From Betaproteobacteria bacterium (GTDB lineage Bacteria > Pseudomonadota > Gammaproteobacteria > Burkholderiales > SG8-39), in the NCBI GenBank assembly GCA_004297625.1, contig SCTY01000030.1, positions 64,642 to 128,641 on the forward strand: 64,000 bases of DNA, written 5' to 3'. The translations under genes and the position numbers were made by a program. Positions 1 through 7,704 of the stretch are shown here, one piece after another. The notes under the pieces are model-generated. The model was not told the origin of the DNA, made no database searches, and worked only from the letters and a program-made list of their open reading frames with translations. Positions within the stretch are counted from its first letter, which is position 1. Each line of letters starts with the position of its first letter.

Positions 1-828
1 CATGAGCTGCCCGCCGGTGGATCCGACCGCCTCGATAGCGGCCGCGATCTGTGCCGGGAAGCCCGAGCGCTTCATGAGCGGGATGGTGACCAGGCCCACC
101 GCCGAGACGTTCGCCACCGCGCTGCCGGAGATCATGCCGAAGAGCGCCGAGCCGACGACCGCCACCTTGGCGGAGCCGCCGCGGTAGCGGCCCATCCAGG
201 CGCGCGCCAGGTCGGTGAAGAACTCGGAGCCGCCGCAGCGGCCGAGCACCTGGCCGAGCAAGATGAACGGCACCACGACGATGATCGCGATCTGCAGCGG
301 CGTGCCGAGCAGCGCGTTGGTGTCGAGGCCGACGTAGACGAGCAGCCGCGTGAAATCGACCGGCCGCGCTGCGAATACGCCGGGCAGGTGGTGGCCGACC
401 ATCGCGTACACCGCGCCGCCGAGGGTGAAGCCGACGAGCGAGAACCCCGCCATGCGGCGCGTTCCCTCAAGCACCAGCGCGGCGAGGGCCGCCGACATGA
501 GAATGCCGTCGAGCGGGCGCGAGGTGAGCTCGGTGCTGAGCTGCGGGTAGCGCCAGGCGAGCACCAGGCACAGCGCGAGCCCGGCAACGCCCGCCAGCAG
601 ATTCAGCGCGTGCCGCCTCTTCGAAGTGGCGAGATAGCAGATGCCGATGCCCAGTCCGAGCACCGCGAGCAGCATCTGCTCGGTGTAGAAGTTGAGTCCG
701 ACCTTGCGATGCAGGTCGAGCACCCAGCTCACCACCACCGCGATGAGCAGGGCCTGGAGAACGAAGAGAGTCCTGGAGAATCGCCGCTTGCCGGGTGGCG
801 AAGGGCTCTCCATGTGCTCCTCGGCCAT
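1..828 (-). CDS. TRAP transporter fused permease (TAXI type), C-terminus cut by window edge
   Basis: This is the inner-membrane permease of a tripartite carboxylate transporter, fusing the small 4-TM and large 12-TM subunits. Translation from the ATG at 828 gives 276 codons with no stop before the window edge. A cytoplasmic N-terminus of about 18 residues precedes several hydrophobic segments. The visible end contains the large-subunit signature read as SAVANVSAVGLVTIPLMK and then AIEAVGSTGGQLM. The ATG directly follows the TAA of the TAXI receptor gene, so the two are translationally coupled. The substrate is unknown; CoA-transferase and hydratase genes upstream suggest an organic acid that is activated as a CoA thioester. 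Confidence 0.9.
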   Translation of the reverse strand, partial: MAEEHMESPSPPGKRRFSRTLFVLQALLIAVVVSWVLDLHRKVGLNFYTEQMLLAVLGLGIGICYLATSKRRHALNLLAGVAGLALCLVLAWRYPQLSTELTSRPLDGILMSAALAALVLEGTRRMAGFSLVGFTLGGAVYAMVGHHLPGVFAARPVDFTRLLVYVGLDTNALLGTPLQIAIIVVVPFILLGQVLGRCGGSEFFTDLARAWMGRYRGGSAKVAVVGSALFGMISGSAVANVSAVGLVTIPLMKRSGFPAQIAAAIEAVGSTGGQLM

Positions 829-1782
829 TTACTGCCTGGCGATGCCCTTCTCTTTGTAGAACTTCATCGCGCCCGGGTGGAAGGCCGCCGGCATCGCGCG
901 GTTCATCGCGTTCGGGTCGAAGCCGCGGAACGCGCCCAGGCTCTCGATGAGCTTCGGCTTGTTCTCGTACACCGCCTTGGCGATCTTGTACGCGACGTCG
1001 TCCTTGACGTGGCTGCCCACCGCGATGAGGTAGTCGTAAGCCATGAGCTTGGTCGGCACGTCGACGCCGGCATACGCCGGGCTCGGCTTCACCTCGACGA
1101 CGTACGAGTACGCCATGTGCTTCTTCATTCTCGCGACGGCCTGGGGATCGTCGGAGAGGGGAAGGTAGCGGATGCCGCCCACCGACTTGTGCACTTCCAG
1201 AACTTTCGCCGCGCCCAGCGCGAAGAAGCCGCCGTCGATCTTGCCTTCCGCGAAGTCGTCCGCGCCGCGGATCACGTTCGGCACGAGCACCGGGACGATG
1301 TCCTTGCGCTCCAGCCCGCCGTTCGCGAGTATGCCGTCGATGATGCGATCGAGCGTCACCTGCGCGGAGAAGCCGGCGGGAATGCGCTTGCCTTTCAGGT
1401 CGGCGATCGTCTTGATGGACGAGTCCTTGCGCACGAAAAGGCTGGAAAGCAGCGGGAAGATGACGCCCAGCACGCGCAGGTTCGCCTGCTTGCGGCCGTT
1501 GTACGGCCCCTCGCCCTTGCTCGCCTCCTCGATCTCGAGCACGTTGCACACCGAGAGGTCGAGCTCACCCGAGCTTACCAGCGGCAGCACCGCGCTCGAG
1601 CCCGAATAGGGCTGCACGCGGCTCTGCAAGCCGTTCTCGGCCAGCACCTTGGCGATCGCCGAGGCCATGTTGTAGCCGATCGATCCTTGCGGCGCGGTGC
1701 CGAAGCCGAGCACCTGCGCCTGCAGCGGCGCCGCCGCCACGGCGAGCGCGAGCGACACCAGCGACGAGACGATTGCTTTCAT
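829..1782 (-). CDS. TAXI family TRAP transporter substrate-binding protein
   Basis: A periplasmic receptor of 317 residues that would deliver substrate to the adjoining fused permease. A signal peptide covers about residues 1-22 and ends near APLQAQ. The mature start has the family hallmark FGTAPQGSIGYNMASAIAKV, followed by SGSSAVLPLVSSGELDLSVCN. Length and organisation are normal for TAXI proteins. A purine-rich ribosome-binding site (AGGGGA) lies just upstream of the ATG. The VOC gene lies 18 bases upstream on the same strand and the permease directly downstream. The ligand cannot be read from the sequence. Confidence 0.92.
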   Translation of the reverse strand: MKAIVSSLVSLALAVAAAPLQAQVLGFGTAPQGSIGYNMASAIAKVLAENGLQSRVQPYSGSSAVLPLVSSGELDLSVCNVLEIEEASKGEGPYNGRKQANLRVLGVIFPLLSSLFVRKDSSIKTIADLKGKRIPAGFSAQVTLDRIIDGILANGGLERKDIVPVLVPNVIRGADDFAEGKIDGGFFALGAAKVLEVHKSVGGIRYLPLSDDPQAVARMKKHMAYSYVVEVKPSPAYAGVDVPTKLMAYDYLIAVGSHVKDDVAYKIAKAVYENKPKLIESLGAFRGFDPNAMNRAMPAAFHPGAMKFYKEKGIARQ

Positions 1783-1800
1783 GATTCCCCTCCTTTGGGT

Positions 1801-2190
1801 TCATTCATTGTAGACCGAGATCTCCACGAGGTTCAGGTCCGGATCGCGGACGTACACCGAGCGGATCGGCCCGCTGGCGCCGGTCTTCATGACCGGGCCC
1901 TCGACCAGGGGGATTTCAAATTTTTGCAGTCTCGCGATCACGGACTCGAGCGATGCGCCGGCAATGAGGCAGAGGTCGAGCGACCCCGGCACCGCAACAT
2001 GCGCGCGCGGCGCGAACTCCCTGCCCCATTCGTGCAGGTTGATCTTCTGGCTGCCGAACTTGAGCGCGAGGCGCTCCTCGGTCGGCGTGCGAAAGCGCTC
2101 GAGCTTCATGCCGAGCACCTCGGTATAGAAGCGGATGCACGCGTCCTTGTCGCGCGTAGTGAGAACGATATGGTCGATGCGGTCGATCAT
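1801..2190 (-). CDS. VOC family (glyoxalase/dioxygenase fold) protein
   Basis: A single-module vicinal-oxygen-chelate protein of 129 residues. The N-terminus IDHIVLTTRDKDACIRFY and C-terminus RDPDLNLVEISVY are typical. Candidate metal ligands are His7, His53 and Glu123. Family members act as glyoxalase, epimerase, dioxygenase or fosfomycin-resistance enzymes, and the sequence does not separate these. Its place between a CoA-transferase and a TAXI transporter favours a catabolic role. A perfect palindrome lies between this start and the upstream CaiB stop. Confidence 0.85.
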   Translation of the reverse strand: MIDRIDHIVLTTRDKDACIRFYTEVLGMKLERFRTPTEERLALKFGSQKINLHEWGREFAPRAHVAVPGSLDLCLIAGASLESVIARLQKFEIPLVEGPVMKTGASGPIRSVYVRDPDLNLVEISVYNE

Positions 2191-2206
2191 TGCGGTTTCC
2201 CCGAAG

Positions 2207-2273
2207 CCAAAATCAGGGACAGACCACGATTTCGTCTTTGCTTCAGGAAATCGTGGTCTGTCCCTGATTTTGG
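2207..2273. repeat. REP-like perfect palindrome, 27-bp arms, 13-nt loop
   Basis: The arms 2207-2233 and 2247-2273 are exact reverse complements, separated by 2234-2246. The right arm core reads GGTCTGTCCCTGATTTTGG. The element sits between the stop of the CaiB gene (2275) and the VOC gene start (2190). It lacks a T-run, so it is not a classic Rho-independent terminator, though it could attenuate transcription or protect a 3' end. A related half copy is at 3460-3480 and a second full palindrome of the same layout at 32813-32885. No RAYT-type transposase is in the window. Confidence 0.9.
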
Positions 2274-2274
2274 G

Positions 2275-3462
2275 TCACACGGTTTTCTTTTCCCTCAAGG
2301 CCGAAATCTCTTCCGTCGAATAACCCAGACCCTTGAGAATCTCGTCGGTGTGCTCGCCGAGCTTCGGCGCGGGCGAGCGGATGGCGCCGGGGGTCGCGGA
2401 GAGCTTCGGGATGATGCCCGGGACCTTGAGCGGCGCGCCGTCGCCCGCGACGGTCTCTTGGATCATGCCGCGCGCGGCGTAGTGCGGATCGGCGGCAATG
2501 TCGGCAGCGGTGTAGATGCGTCCCGCGGGAACCTCGGCCTGCTGCATTTTCTGCAGAACCTGCTCTTGAGTGAGCTTCGAAGTCCATTCCGAGACGGCGG
2601 CATCGATGCGATCCATCTGCGCGGCGCGGCCGTCGTTCTTCGCGAGCGCCGGATCGTCGCGCAGGTCCTCGCGGCCGATCGCGGTCATAAGGCGCCGGTA
2701 CAGGCTGTCGGCGTTGCCCGCGATCAGGACGTAGGAGCCGTCGCTGCAGGGATAAAGGTTAGAGGGCGCGATGCCCGGCAGCGTGCTGCCCGAGCGCTCG
2801 CGAATGACGCCGTGCGCGTCGTATTCCGGGAGCAGGCTCTCGGTGACGTTGAACACCGACTCGTAGAGCGCGACGTCGACCACCTGTCCCTTGTTCCCCT
2901 TCTGCACGTGATGCAGCGCGAGCAGCGCGCCGATGACGCCGTGCAGCGCGGCGAGCGTATCGCCCACCGACAGGTTCGGGCGCACCGGCGGGCGGTCGGG
3001 GAAACCGGTGATGTAGCGCAGCCCGCCCATCGCCTCGCCGATCGCGGCGAATCCCGGACGCTCGCGATAGGGGCCGGTCTGGCCGTAGCCGGAGATGCGC
3101 ACCAGGATGAGGCCCGGATTCTCTGCGGAAAGGACCTCCCAGCCGAGGTTCCAGCGCTCGAGCGCGCCGGGGCGGAAATTCTCGATGACGATGTGGCACT
3201 CGCGCGCCAGGCGCCGCACGATCGCCTGGCCTTCGCTCTGGCGCATGTCGACCGTGACGGACTTCTTGTTTCGCGACTGCACGTGCCACCACAGCGACAC
3301 GCCGTTGCGCATGCGGCGCCAGCGGCGCAGCGCATCGCCGTCGCCGGGCGGCTCGACCTTGATGACCTCGGCGCCGAAATCGGCGAGCGTCTTGGCGCAG
3401 AACGGCCCGGCAATGAGCGAGCCGAGCTCCAGTACCTTGATGCCTGAGAGTGGACCGGAAAT
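2275..3462 (-). CDS. CaiB/BaiF family (class III) CoA-transferase, probable ATT start
   Basis: Transfers CoA between carboxylates, probably activating the acid imported by the neighbouring TRAP system. The family N-terminus PLSGIKVLELGSLIAGPF is encoded at about 3450-3395. The likely catalytic Asp is in LSVGDTLAALHG. From the start proposed here the protein is 395 residues, normal for the family. There is no ATG, GTG or TTG between an in-frame TAA (3480-3478, also the stop of the upstream MaoC gene) and this conserved region. The codon at the expected position is ATT (3462-3460), read as (I)SGPLSGIKVLELG. An in-frame ATG at 3312 exists but would remove the first 50 conserved residues. Confidence 0.85.
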   Translation of the reverse strand: MSGPLSGIKVLELGSLIAGPFCAKTLADFGAEVIKVEPPGDGDALRRWRRMRNGVSLWWHVQSRNKKSVTVDMRQSEGQAIVRRLARECHIVIENFRPGALERWNLGWEVLSAENPGLILVRISGYGQTGPYRERPGFAAIGEAMGGLRYITGFPDRPPVRPNLSVGDTLAALHGVIGALLALHHVQKGNKGQVVDVALYESVFNVTESLLPEYDAHGVIRERSGSTLPGIAPSNLYPCSDGSYVLIAGNADSLYRRLMTAIGREDLRDDPALAKNDGRAAQMDRIDAAVSEWTSKLTQEQVLQKMQQAEVPAGRIYTAADIAADPHYAARGMIQETVAGDGAPLKVPGIIPKLSATPGAIRSPAPKLGEHTDEILKGLGYSTEEISALREKKTV

Positions 3463-3480
3463 GGGGGTCCGTCCCGATTA
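3460..3480 (-). repeat. Diverged half copy of the REP-like repeat
   Basis: Read on the minus strand, the bases AATCGGGACGGACC followed by CCCATTTCC match the left arm of the palindrome at 2207-2273 (AATCAGGGACAGACC then ACGATTTC) with few differences. It forms the whole gap between the MaoC stop and the CaiB start and includes the CaiB ATT codon. It is likely a decayed member of the same repeat family. Confidence 0.5.
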
Positions 3481-3924
3481 TCTTCTTTTCAATAGGCGCA
3501 GCGGGTTGTACTCGAGCACCGTCTCGCCGCGCTGGTTCACCACCTTGTTCGCGAAGCGCACGAGGCCGCGGTCGCCTTTCGAGGTGAGCCGGTGCTCGAT
3601 CACTTCGGCTTCGACGTGAAGGGTGTCGCCCACCACCGTGGGCCCCTTCACATCGAGCGTGCAGTTGAGGAACGCGAGGCCGGTGTCCTGCATGCTCGGC
3701 AGGAGCAGGCCCTCGGCGAAGGAATACACCAGCGCGCCGGGCACCGCCCTGCCCTTGATCGCGCGCGCGGAATCGTCGGCGACGGCGAAGAGCTCCTCGG
3801 TGAGCCAGGTGAGGTTGATGAACGCCGCAACGTCGGCTTCGGACAGGGTGCGCCGGTGCGTGCGGAACCTGAATCCCGGCTTCAGATCCTCGAAGCTGAA
3901 GCCGCGGCCGATGACCGGGGTCAT
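3478..3924 (-). CDS. MaoC-like hotdog-fold protein
   Basis: A 148-residue single hotdog domain related to (R)-specific enoyl-CoA hydratases. It reads FSFEDLKPGFRFRTHRRTLS, then ADVAAFINLTWLTEELF, and later GPTVVGDTLHVEAEVIEHR. In hydratases the middle segment normally carries a GD..P.H catalytic dyad; here the equivalent stretch is LTWLTEELF, so the dyad is not evident. It may be a hydratase relative with altered chemistry or a thioesterase. Its ATG overlaps the stop of the 26-residue ORF upstream (ATGA), and its TAA is in frame with the CaiB gene downstream. Confidence 0.82.
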   Translation of the reverse strand: MTPVIGRGFSFEDLKPGFRFRTHRRTLSEADVAAFINLTWLTEELFAVADDSARAIKGRAVPGALVYSFAEGLLLPSMQDTGLAFLNCTLDVKGPTVVGDTLHVEAEVIEHRLTSKGDRGLVRFANKVVNQRGETVLEYNPLRLLKRR

Positions 3925-4001
3925 TTCCTGTCGAACTCGCGCCGCGCGCGCTCGAAGGCGTCTTTCATGTTCTGCATCCTCTTTGCCTTCTCCTGCGGCA
4001 T
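3921..4001 (-). CDS. Possible 26-residue basic/acidic small protein
   Basis: The ORF reads MPQEKAKRMQNMKDAFERAR and then REFDRK. Its ATG (4001) is one base after the GNAT stop (4003), and its TGA overlaps the MaoC ATG. It is strongly charged and likely alpha-helical, with no membrane segment. The exact packing between two genes suggests that it is translated, perhaps only to couple GNAT and MaoC synthesis. No family was recognised. Confidence 0.4.
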   Translation of the reverse strand: MPQEKAKRMQNMKDAFERARREFDRK

Positions 4002-4002
4002 T

Positions 4003-4479
4003 CTATGCCGAGAGCACGACCGACTCTTCGATCTGGCGCTCGGGCACCGTCCAATAGCGCCTGAGCAGCCGGTCTTTCTCCGCATCGCTCACCACGTGGA
4101 AGCCGCGGCGCTCATAGAAGCGTACGGCCCAGGTCGCCGCCTTCCAGGTGCCGATGAGCAGCCGCCGGTCCGACTGGCGCTTCAGATGCTCGAGCAGCGC
4201 GCCGCCGACGCCGCTGCCTTGCTCGGCCGTGCGCGTGTAGGCATGGCGGATGAGCGACACGTCGTCCACTCGTTGCAAACCCATCACGCCGAGGAGCCGG
4301 CTGCCGCGGCGGATTCCCCAGAATTGCACGCCCGCGGCAGTTTCGGCACTCAGCTCGCCCACGGGCATGTAAGGCTCTTGCCAGCAGTCGGCGCGAATCA
4401 CGCCGCGATACGCCACCGCCGCGTCGTTGATGACCTCCGCGATTTCCGCGAGGTCGCTGGTTGGCTGGATCGGATGCAC
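4003..4479 (-). CDS. GNAT family N-acetyltransferase
   Basis: A 158-residue acetyltransferase using acetyl-CoA. The pyrophosphate-binding loop is seen in HAYTRTAEQGSGVGGALLEH, followed by motif B in WAVRFYERRGFHVV near residues 120-133. The substrate is unknown. It is the first gene of the minus-strand group that continues into the small ORF, MaoC and CaiB genes. Confidence 0.88.
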   Translation of the reverse strand: MHPIQPTSDLAEIAEVINDAAVAYRGVIRADCWQEPYMPVGELSAETAAGVQFWGIRRGSRLLGVMGLQRVDDVSLIRHAYTRTAEQGSGVGGALLEHLKRQSDRRLLIGTWKAATWAVRFYERRGFHVVSDAEKDRLLRRYWTVPERQIEESVVLSA

Positions 4480-4501
4480 CCGGACGGGTACATCCTACAA
4501 C

Positions 4502-4527
4502 GCGGGCCGCCGGTTCCGGCGGCCCGC
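4502..4527. terminator. GC-rich hairpin, candidate bidirectional terminator
   Basis: A perfect 12-bp inverted repeat, GCGGGCCGCCGG and CCGGCGGCCCGC, is split by TT. It lies between the GNAT start and the 3' end of the serine-rich gene. There is no clear T-run on either side, so termination strength is uncertain. Confidence 0.45.
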
Positions 4528-4541
4528 ATCGGTGCAGGCTG

Positions 4542-5000
4542 CTACTTCTTGGTGCTGCTGGGGCTGCTCGGGCTGGTGGTGCTGCTCGGGCTGCTCGGGC
4601 TGGTGGTGCTGCTCGGGCTGCTCGTGCTGCCGCTGGAGCTGGGCGACGAGCTGCTGCTGCCGCTGGTCGACCCGCCGGTGCTGCTGCCGCCGCTCGAAGA
4701 GCCGGACTTGTTGAAGTACGCGTCCCACTCGGTGCGCGAGATCGACCCGTCGTTGTTCGTGTCGACGGCCGAGAAGTTCGGCGTCATGCTGCTGGACGAG
4801 CTGCCGCTCGACCCGCCGCTGGAAGCGCTGCCGCTGCCCGACATGCCGGAAGAGCTCGGCGAGGTGCTCGAGGAGCCGGCCGCGCTCGGCGAGGAGCTCG
4901 AGCCGGAAGAGGAGCCGTTCGTCGACGAGCCGGCGGCCATGGATACGCCAGCTATCGCGAAAAGCGCGGCAGCTGTCGCGGTGCCCACTATTTTCAACAT
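4542..5000 (-). CDS. Secreted serine-rich protein with one EF-hand
   Basis: A 152-residue exported protein. A signal peptide spans about residues 1-23 (LFAIAGVSMAAG). The rest is mostly Ser/Gly/Thr/Pro, interrupted at about residues 78-95 by one canonical EF-hand loop, DTNNDGSISRTEWDAYF, with Asp, Asn, Asp and Glu at the calcium positions. The C-terminus is a repeated SPSSTT-type tail encoded by 27-bp direct repeats. AAGGAGGAA lies upstream of the ATG. A low-complexity linker around a calcium loop suggests a periplasmic or surface calcium-responsive protein. The function is unknown. Confidence 0.75.
   Translation of the reverse strand: MLKIVGTATAAALFAIAGVSMAAGSSTNGSSSGSSSSPSAAGSSSTSPSSSGMSGSGSASSGGSSGSSSSSMTPNFSAVDTNNDGSISRTEWDAYFNKSGSSSGGSSTGGSTSGSSSSSPSSSGSTSSPSSTTSPSSPSSTTSPSSPSSTKK
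4561..4624. repeat. 27-bp tandem repeat inside the serine-rich gene
   Basis: Positions 4561-4587 and 4588-4614 are identical 27-base units, followed by a 10-base partial unit. The unit encodes nine residues of the Ser/Pro/Thr tail, so copy-number change would alter length without shifting frame. Confidence 0.85.
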
Positions 5001-5241
5001 CTGGATGTTCCTCCTTCGAAGGAATTAAAGGGTTGAGACTGCGCCGGAGGAGGTGCAAGGAGCATGCCGGGGGCACTGCTTCACCGGATGCTCGCATCCT
5101 GCTGTAACGCTTTCAAGCGTCCGGGATGTTTTTACCCAAACGGCGTTGGGCCGGCCCGTCTCTCGTGCGCTGCACGCCAAGGAACGCATTTTGCTGGCCG
5201 GTGGCGCACGAGGGCGGTGCCTTGAAAAGGAAAAAGGATCG

Positions 5242-6495
5242 ATGCGCAGGATAGCGATGATCAGCGATCACGCTTCGCCGCTCGCCGCGGCCGGCGGGGT
5301 GGACAGCGGCGGGCAGAACGTCTACGTGGCTCAGGTGGCGCGCAACCTCGCGCGGCTCGGCTATGCCGTCGACGTGTTCACGCGCCGCGACGATGTCAAT
5401 CAGCCCGAGATCCTCGACTGGCAGCCGCGTGTGCGGGTGATCCACGTCCCCGCCGGCCCGGCGCAGTACGTGCGCAAGGAAGACCTGCTGCCGCTGATGG
5501 ACGACTTCTGCGATTACCTGCGCGAGTTCTGCGCGGCGGCCGGGAGCTACGACCTGGTGCACGCCAATTTCTTCATGTCGGGGCTCGTGGCGCTGCGCCT
5601 GAAACGCGAGCTCGGCATTCCGTTCGTCGTCACCTTCCACGCCCTGGGCCGCGTGCGGCGGCTCCACCAGGGCGACGCCGACCAGTTCCCGCCCTCGCGC
5701 ATGGAGATCGAGGACCGGATCATCGCCGAGGCCGATGCGCTCATCGCCGAGTGTCCCCAGGACGAGGAGGACCTGACGCGGCTGTACCGGGCGAACCGCG
5801 CCAGAATCCGCGTCATCCCGTGCGGCTTCGACAAGGCGGAGTTCTGGCCGATCGCCCGGCCGTTCGCGCGCCGCGCCCTGGGGTTCGATGCGAAGGAGCG
5901 CATCCTTCTCAATATAGGAAGGCTGATACCGCGCAAAGGCATCGACAACGCGGCGCGGGCCCTCGGTCGGCTCGCGCGCGAGCACGGCATCGCGGCGAAG
6001 CTCGTGGTGGTGGGCGGCAACTCCGATGTCCCGTGCCCGGTGACCACACCGGAAATCGGCCGGCTGAAAAGTATCGCCGCCGAGGAAGGCGTGTGCGAGC
6101 AGGTCATCTTCACCGGGCGGCGCAGCCGCGAATTCCTCAAGCTCTATTACAGCGCGGCCGACGTCTTCGTCACCACGCCGTGGTACGAGCCTTTCGGCAT
6201 CACGCCGCTCGAGGCGATGGCCTGCGGCACGCCGGTGGTCGGCGCCGATGTCGGCGGGATCCGCTACAGCATCGCCGACGGGCTCACCGGGCTGCTGGTG
6301 CCGCCGAACGACCCGGCGGCCCTCGCGGCGAGCCTCGCGCTGCTCTACCGCGACGCGGACTACCGCAAGGAGCTCGGCCGCAACGCCATCGACCGCGTGC
6401 ACGAGCAATTCACCTGGGCCAAGGTCACCGCTTCGATCGCCGGCCTCTATCAGAACGTACTGGTGGGCAGCGCGCCCGAGCTCCATGTCGCTTGA
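5242..6495 (+). CDS. GT4-type glycosyltransferase
   Basis: A retaining GT-B glycosyltransferase of 417 residues. The acceptor-domain signature GGVDSGGQNVYVAQVARNL is like those of sucrose-phosphate-synthase and MshA-type enzymes. The donor domain carries NIGRLIPRKGIDNAARAL and the E-x7-E motif in YEPFGITPLEAMACGTPVVG. The ATG at 5242 was chosen because AAAAAGGA precedes it and conserved homology begins there, although the frame is open further upstream. It heads a plus-strand glycan operon and overlaps the next SDR gene by 11 bases. Confidence 0.9.
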   Translation: MRRIAMISDHASPLAAAGGVDSGGQNVYVAQVARNLARLGYAVDVFTRRDDVNQPEILDWQPRVRVIHVPAGPAQYVRKEDLLPLMDDFCDYLREFCAAAGSYDLVHANFFMSGLVALRLKRELGIPFVVTFHALGRVRRLHQGDADQFPPSRMEIEDRIIAEADALIAECPQDEEDLTRLYRANRARIRVIPCGFDKAEFWPIARPFARRALGFDAKERILLNIGRLIPRKGIDNAARALGRLAREHGIAAKLVVVGGNSDVPCPVTTPEIGRLKSIAAEEGVCEQVIFTGRRSREFLKLYYSAADVFVTTPWYEPFGITPLEAMACGTPVVGADVGGIRYSIADGLTGLLVPPNDPAALAASLALLYRDADYRKELGRNAIDRVHEQFTWAKVTASIAGLYQNVLVGSAPELHVA

Positions 6496-7186
6496 GAAGA
6501 AAACCGTCCTCGTCACCGGCGGCGGCCGCGGCCTGGGCGCCGCCATCTGCAAGGAGCTCGCGCGCGCCGGGGCATCGCTCGTCGTCGCCGACATCAACCC
6601 GGCGAACGCGCAGGCCGTCGCCGAAGGCCTGCGCGGCGGCGCGCGCGCGCTGAAGCTCGACGTCACCAACGACGCCGAAGTGGCGGCGGCGCTGCAGGGC
6701 ATCGAGCGCCTGGATGTGCTCGTCAACAACGCCGCGGTGGACTTCACCGTGCCGATCGACGAGCTGACGATGGCGCTGTGGGACGCGGTGATCTCGGTGA
6801 ACCTGCGCGGGCCGTTCCTCATGGCGAAGCACGCCGCGCGCCGGATGAAGGCGCAAGGCGGCGGGCAGATCGTCAACATCGCCTCCACCGCCGCGAAGCG
6901 CACCTGGCCGAATGCCAGCGCCTACCACGCGAGCAAGTGGGGGCTGCTCGGGCTGTCGCACGCGCTGCACGCCGAGCTGCGGCCGCACCGCATCAAGGTG
7001 AGCGCAGTGGTCGCCGGCGGCATGCGCACGCCGTTCCTGCTCGACCGCTTTCCCGACATCGATCCGAACGTGCTGCAGGATCCGGCCAACGTCGCGGCGA
7101 CGATCCGCTTCCTCCTCACGCTGCCGGAGGAGACCGTGATCCCCGAGGTCATGGTGATTCCGATGCGGGAGAGCTCATGGCCGTAA
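6485..7186 (+). CDS. Short-chain dehydrogenase/reductase
   Basis: A 233-residue classical SDR. The Rossmann motif is VLVTGGGRGLGAAI near residues 8-21, NNAA follows, and the catalytic Ser-Tyr-Lys is represented by IASTAAK and YHASK. It lies within the glycan operon, overlapping the glycosyltransferase upstream by 11 bases and the phosphatase downstream by 10. It probably oxidises, reduces or epimerises a sugar-nucleotide or sugar-phosphate intermediate. The exact substrate is not recognisable. Confidence 0.88.
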   Translation: MSLEKKTVLVTGGGRGLGAAICKELARAGASLVVADINPANAQAVAEGLRGGARALKLDVTNDAEVAAALQGIERLDVLVNNAAVDFTVPIDELTMALWDAVISVNLRGPFLMAKHAARRMKAQGGGQIVNIASTAAKRTWPNASAYHASKWGLLGLSHALHAELRPHRIKVSAVVAGGMRTPFLLDRFPDIDPNVLQDPANVAATIRFLLTLPEETVIPEVMVIPMRESSWP

Positions 7187-7704
7187 GAGCGGTATTCGTC
7201 GACAAGGACGGCACGCTCGTGCACAACGTGCCCTACAACGTCGATCCCGCGCGCATCGCGTTGACGCAGAACGCGGCGCACGCGGTGCGCGAGCTCGCCG
7301 CGCGCGGGTTCAGCATTTTCGTGGTGTCGAACCAGCCGGGCGCGGCGCTCGGCCTCTTTCCCGAAGAAAAGCTGCGGCACGTCGAAGGACGCCTGCGCGA
7401 GCTGCTGCCCGCGCTCGATGGCTTCTATTACTGCCCGCACGCGCCCGACACCGGGTGCGGCTGCAGGAAGCCGGCGGCGGGGCTTCTCGAGCGCGCCGCG
7501 CGCGAGCACGCCGTGGACCTTGGCGCATCGTGGATGGTCGGCGACATCCTCGACGACGTGGAAGCCGGCCGGCGCGCCGGCTGCCGCACCATCCTCGTCG
7601 ACAACGGCAACGAGACCGAGTGGCGGCTGACCGAGGCGCGCGCCCCGCACCACGTCGCCGGCGACCTTGCCGAGGCCGCCGCCATCATCGCGGCCGCGTC
7701 ATGA
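7177..7704 (+). CDS. HAD-IIIA phosphatase, GmhB/histidinol-phosphatase-like
   Basis: A 175-residue phosphatase. The DxD nucleophile motif is VFVDKDGTLVHN (Asp9, Asp11). VVSNQPG is motif II, CRKPAAG supplies the Lys, and GDILDDVEAG holds the motif IV acids. CPHAPDTGCGCRKP has the Cys/His zinc-site layout of heptose-1,7-bisphosphate phosphatases. In this cluster a heptose-phosphate role agrees with the two GT9 heptosyltransferase-like neighbours. Its TGA overlaps the following ATG. Confidence 0.85.
   Translation: MAVRAVFVDKDGTLVHNVPYNVDPARIALTQNAAHAVRELAARGFSIFVVSNQPGAALGLFPEEKLRHVEGRLRELLPALDGFYYCPHAPDTGCGCRKPAAGLLERAAREHAVDLGASWMVGDILDDVEAGRRAGCRTILVDNGNETEWRLTEARAPHHVAGDLAEAAAIIAAAS

Noticed and set aside
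388..3447. 1019-codon open frame on the plus strand
   Set aside because: It is antisense to the TAXI, VOC and CoA-transferase genes, is Arg/His-rich without any family motif, and arises from high GC.
4561..4624. Tandem repeats as a CRISPR-like array
   Set aside because: The 27-base units are contiguous without spacers and lie in frame inside a coding region.
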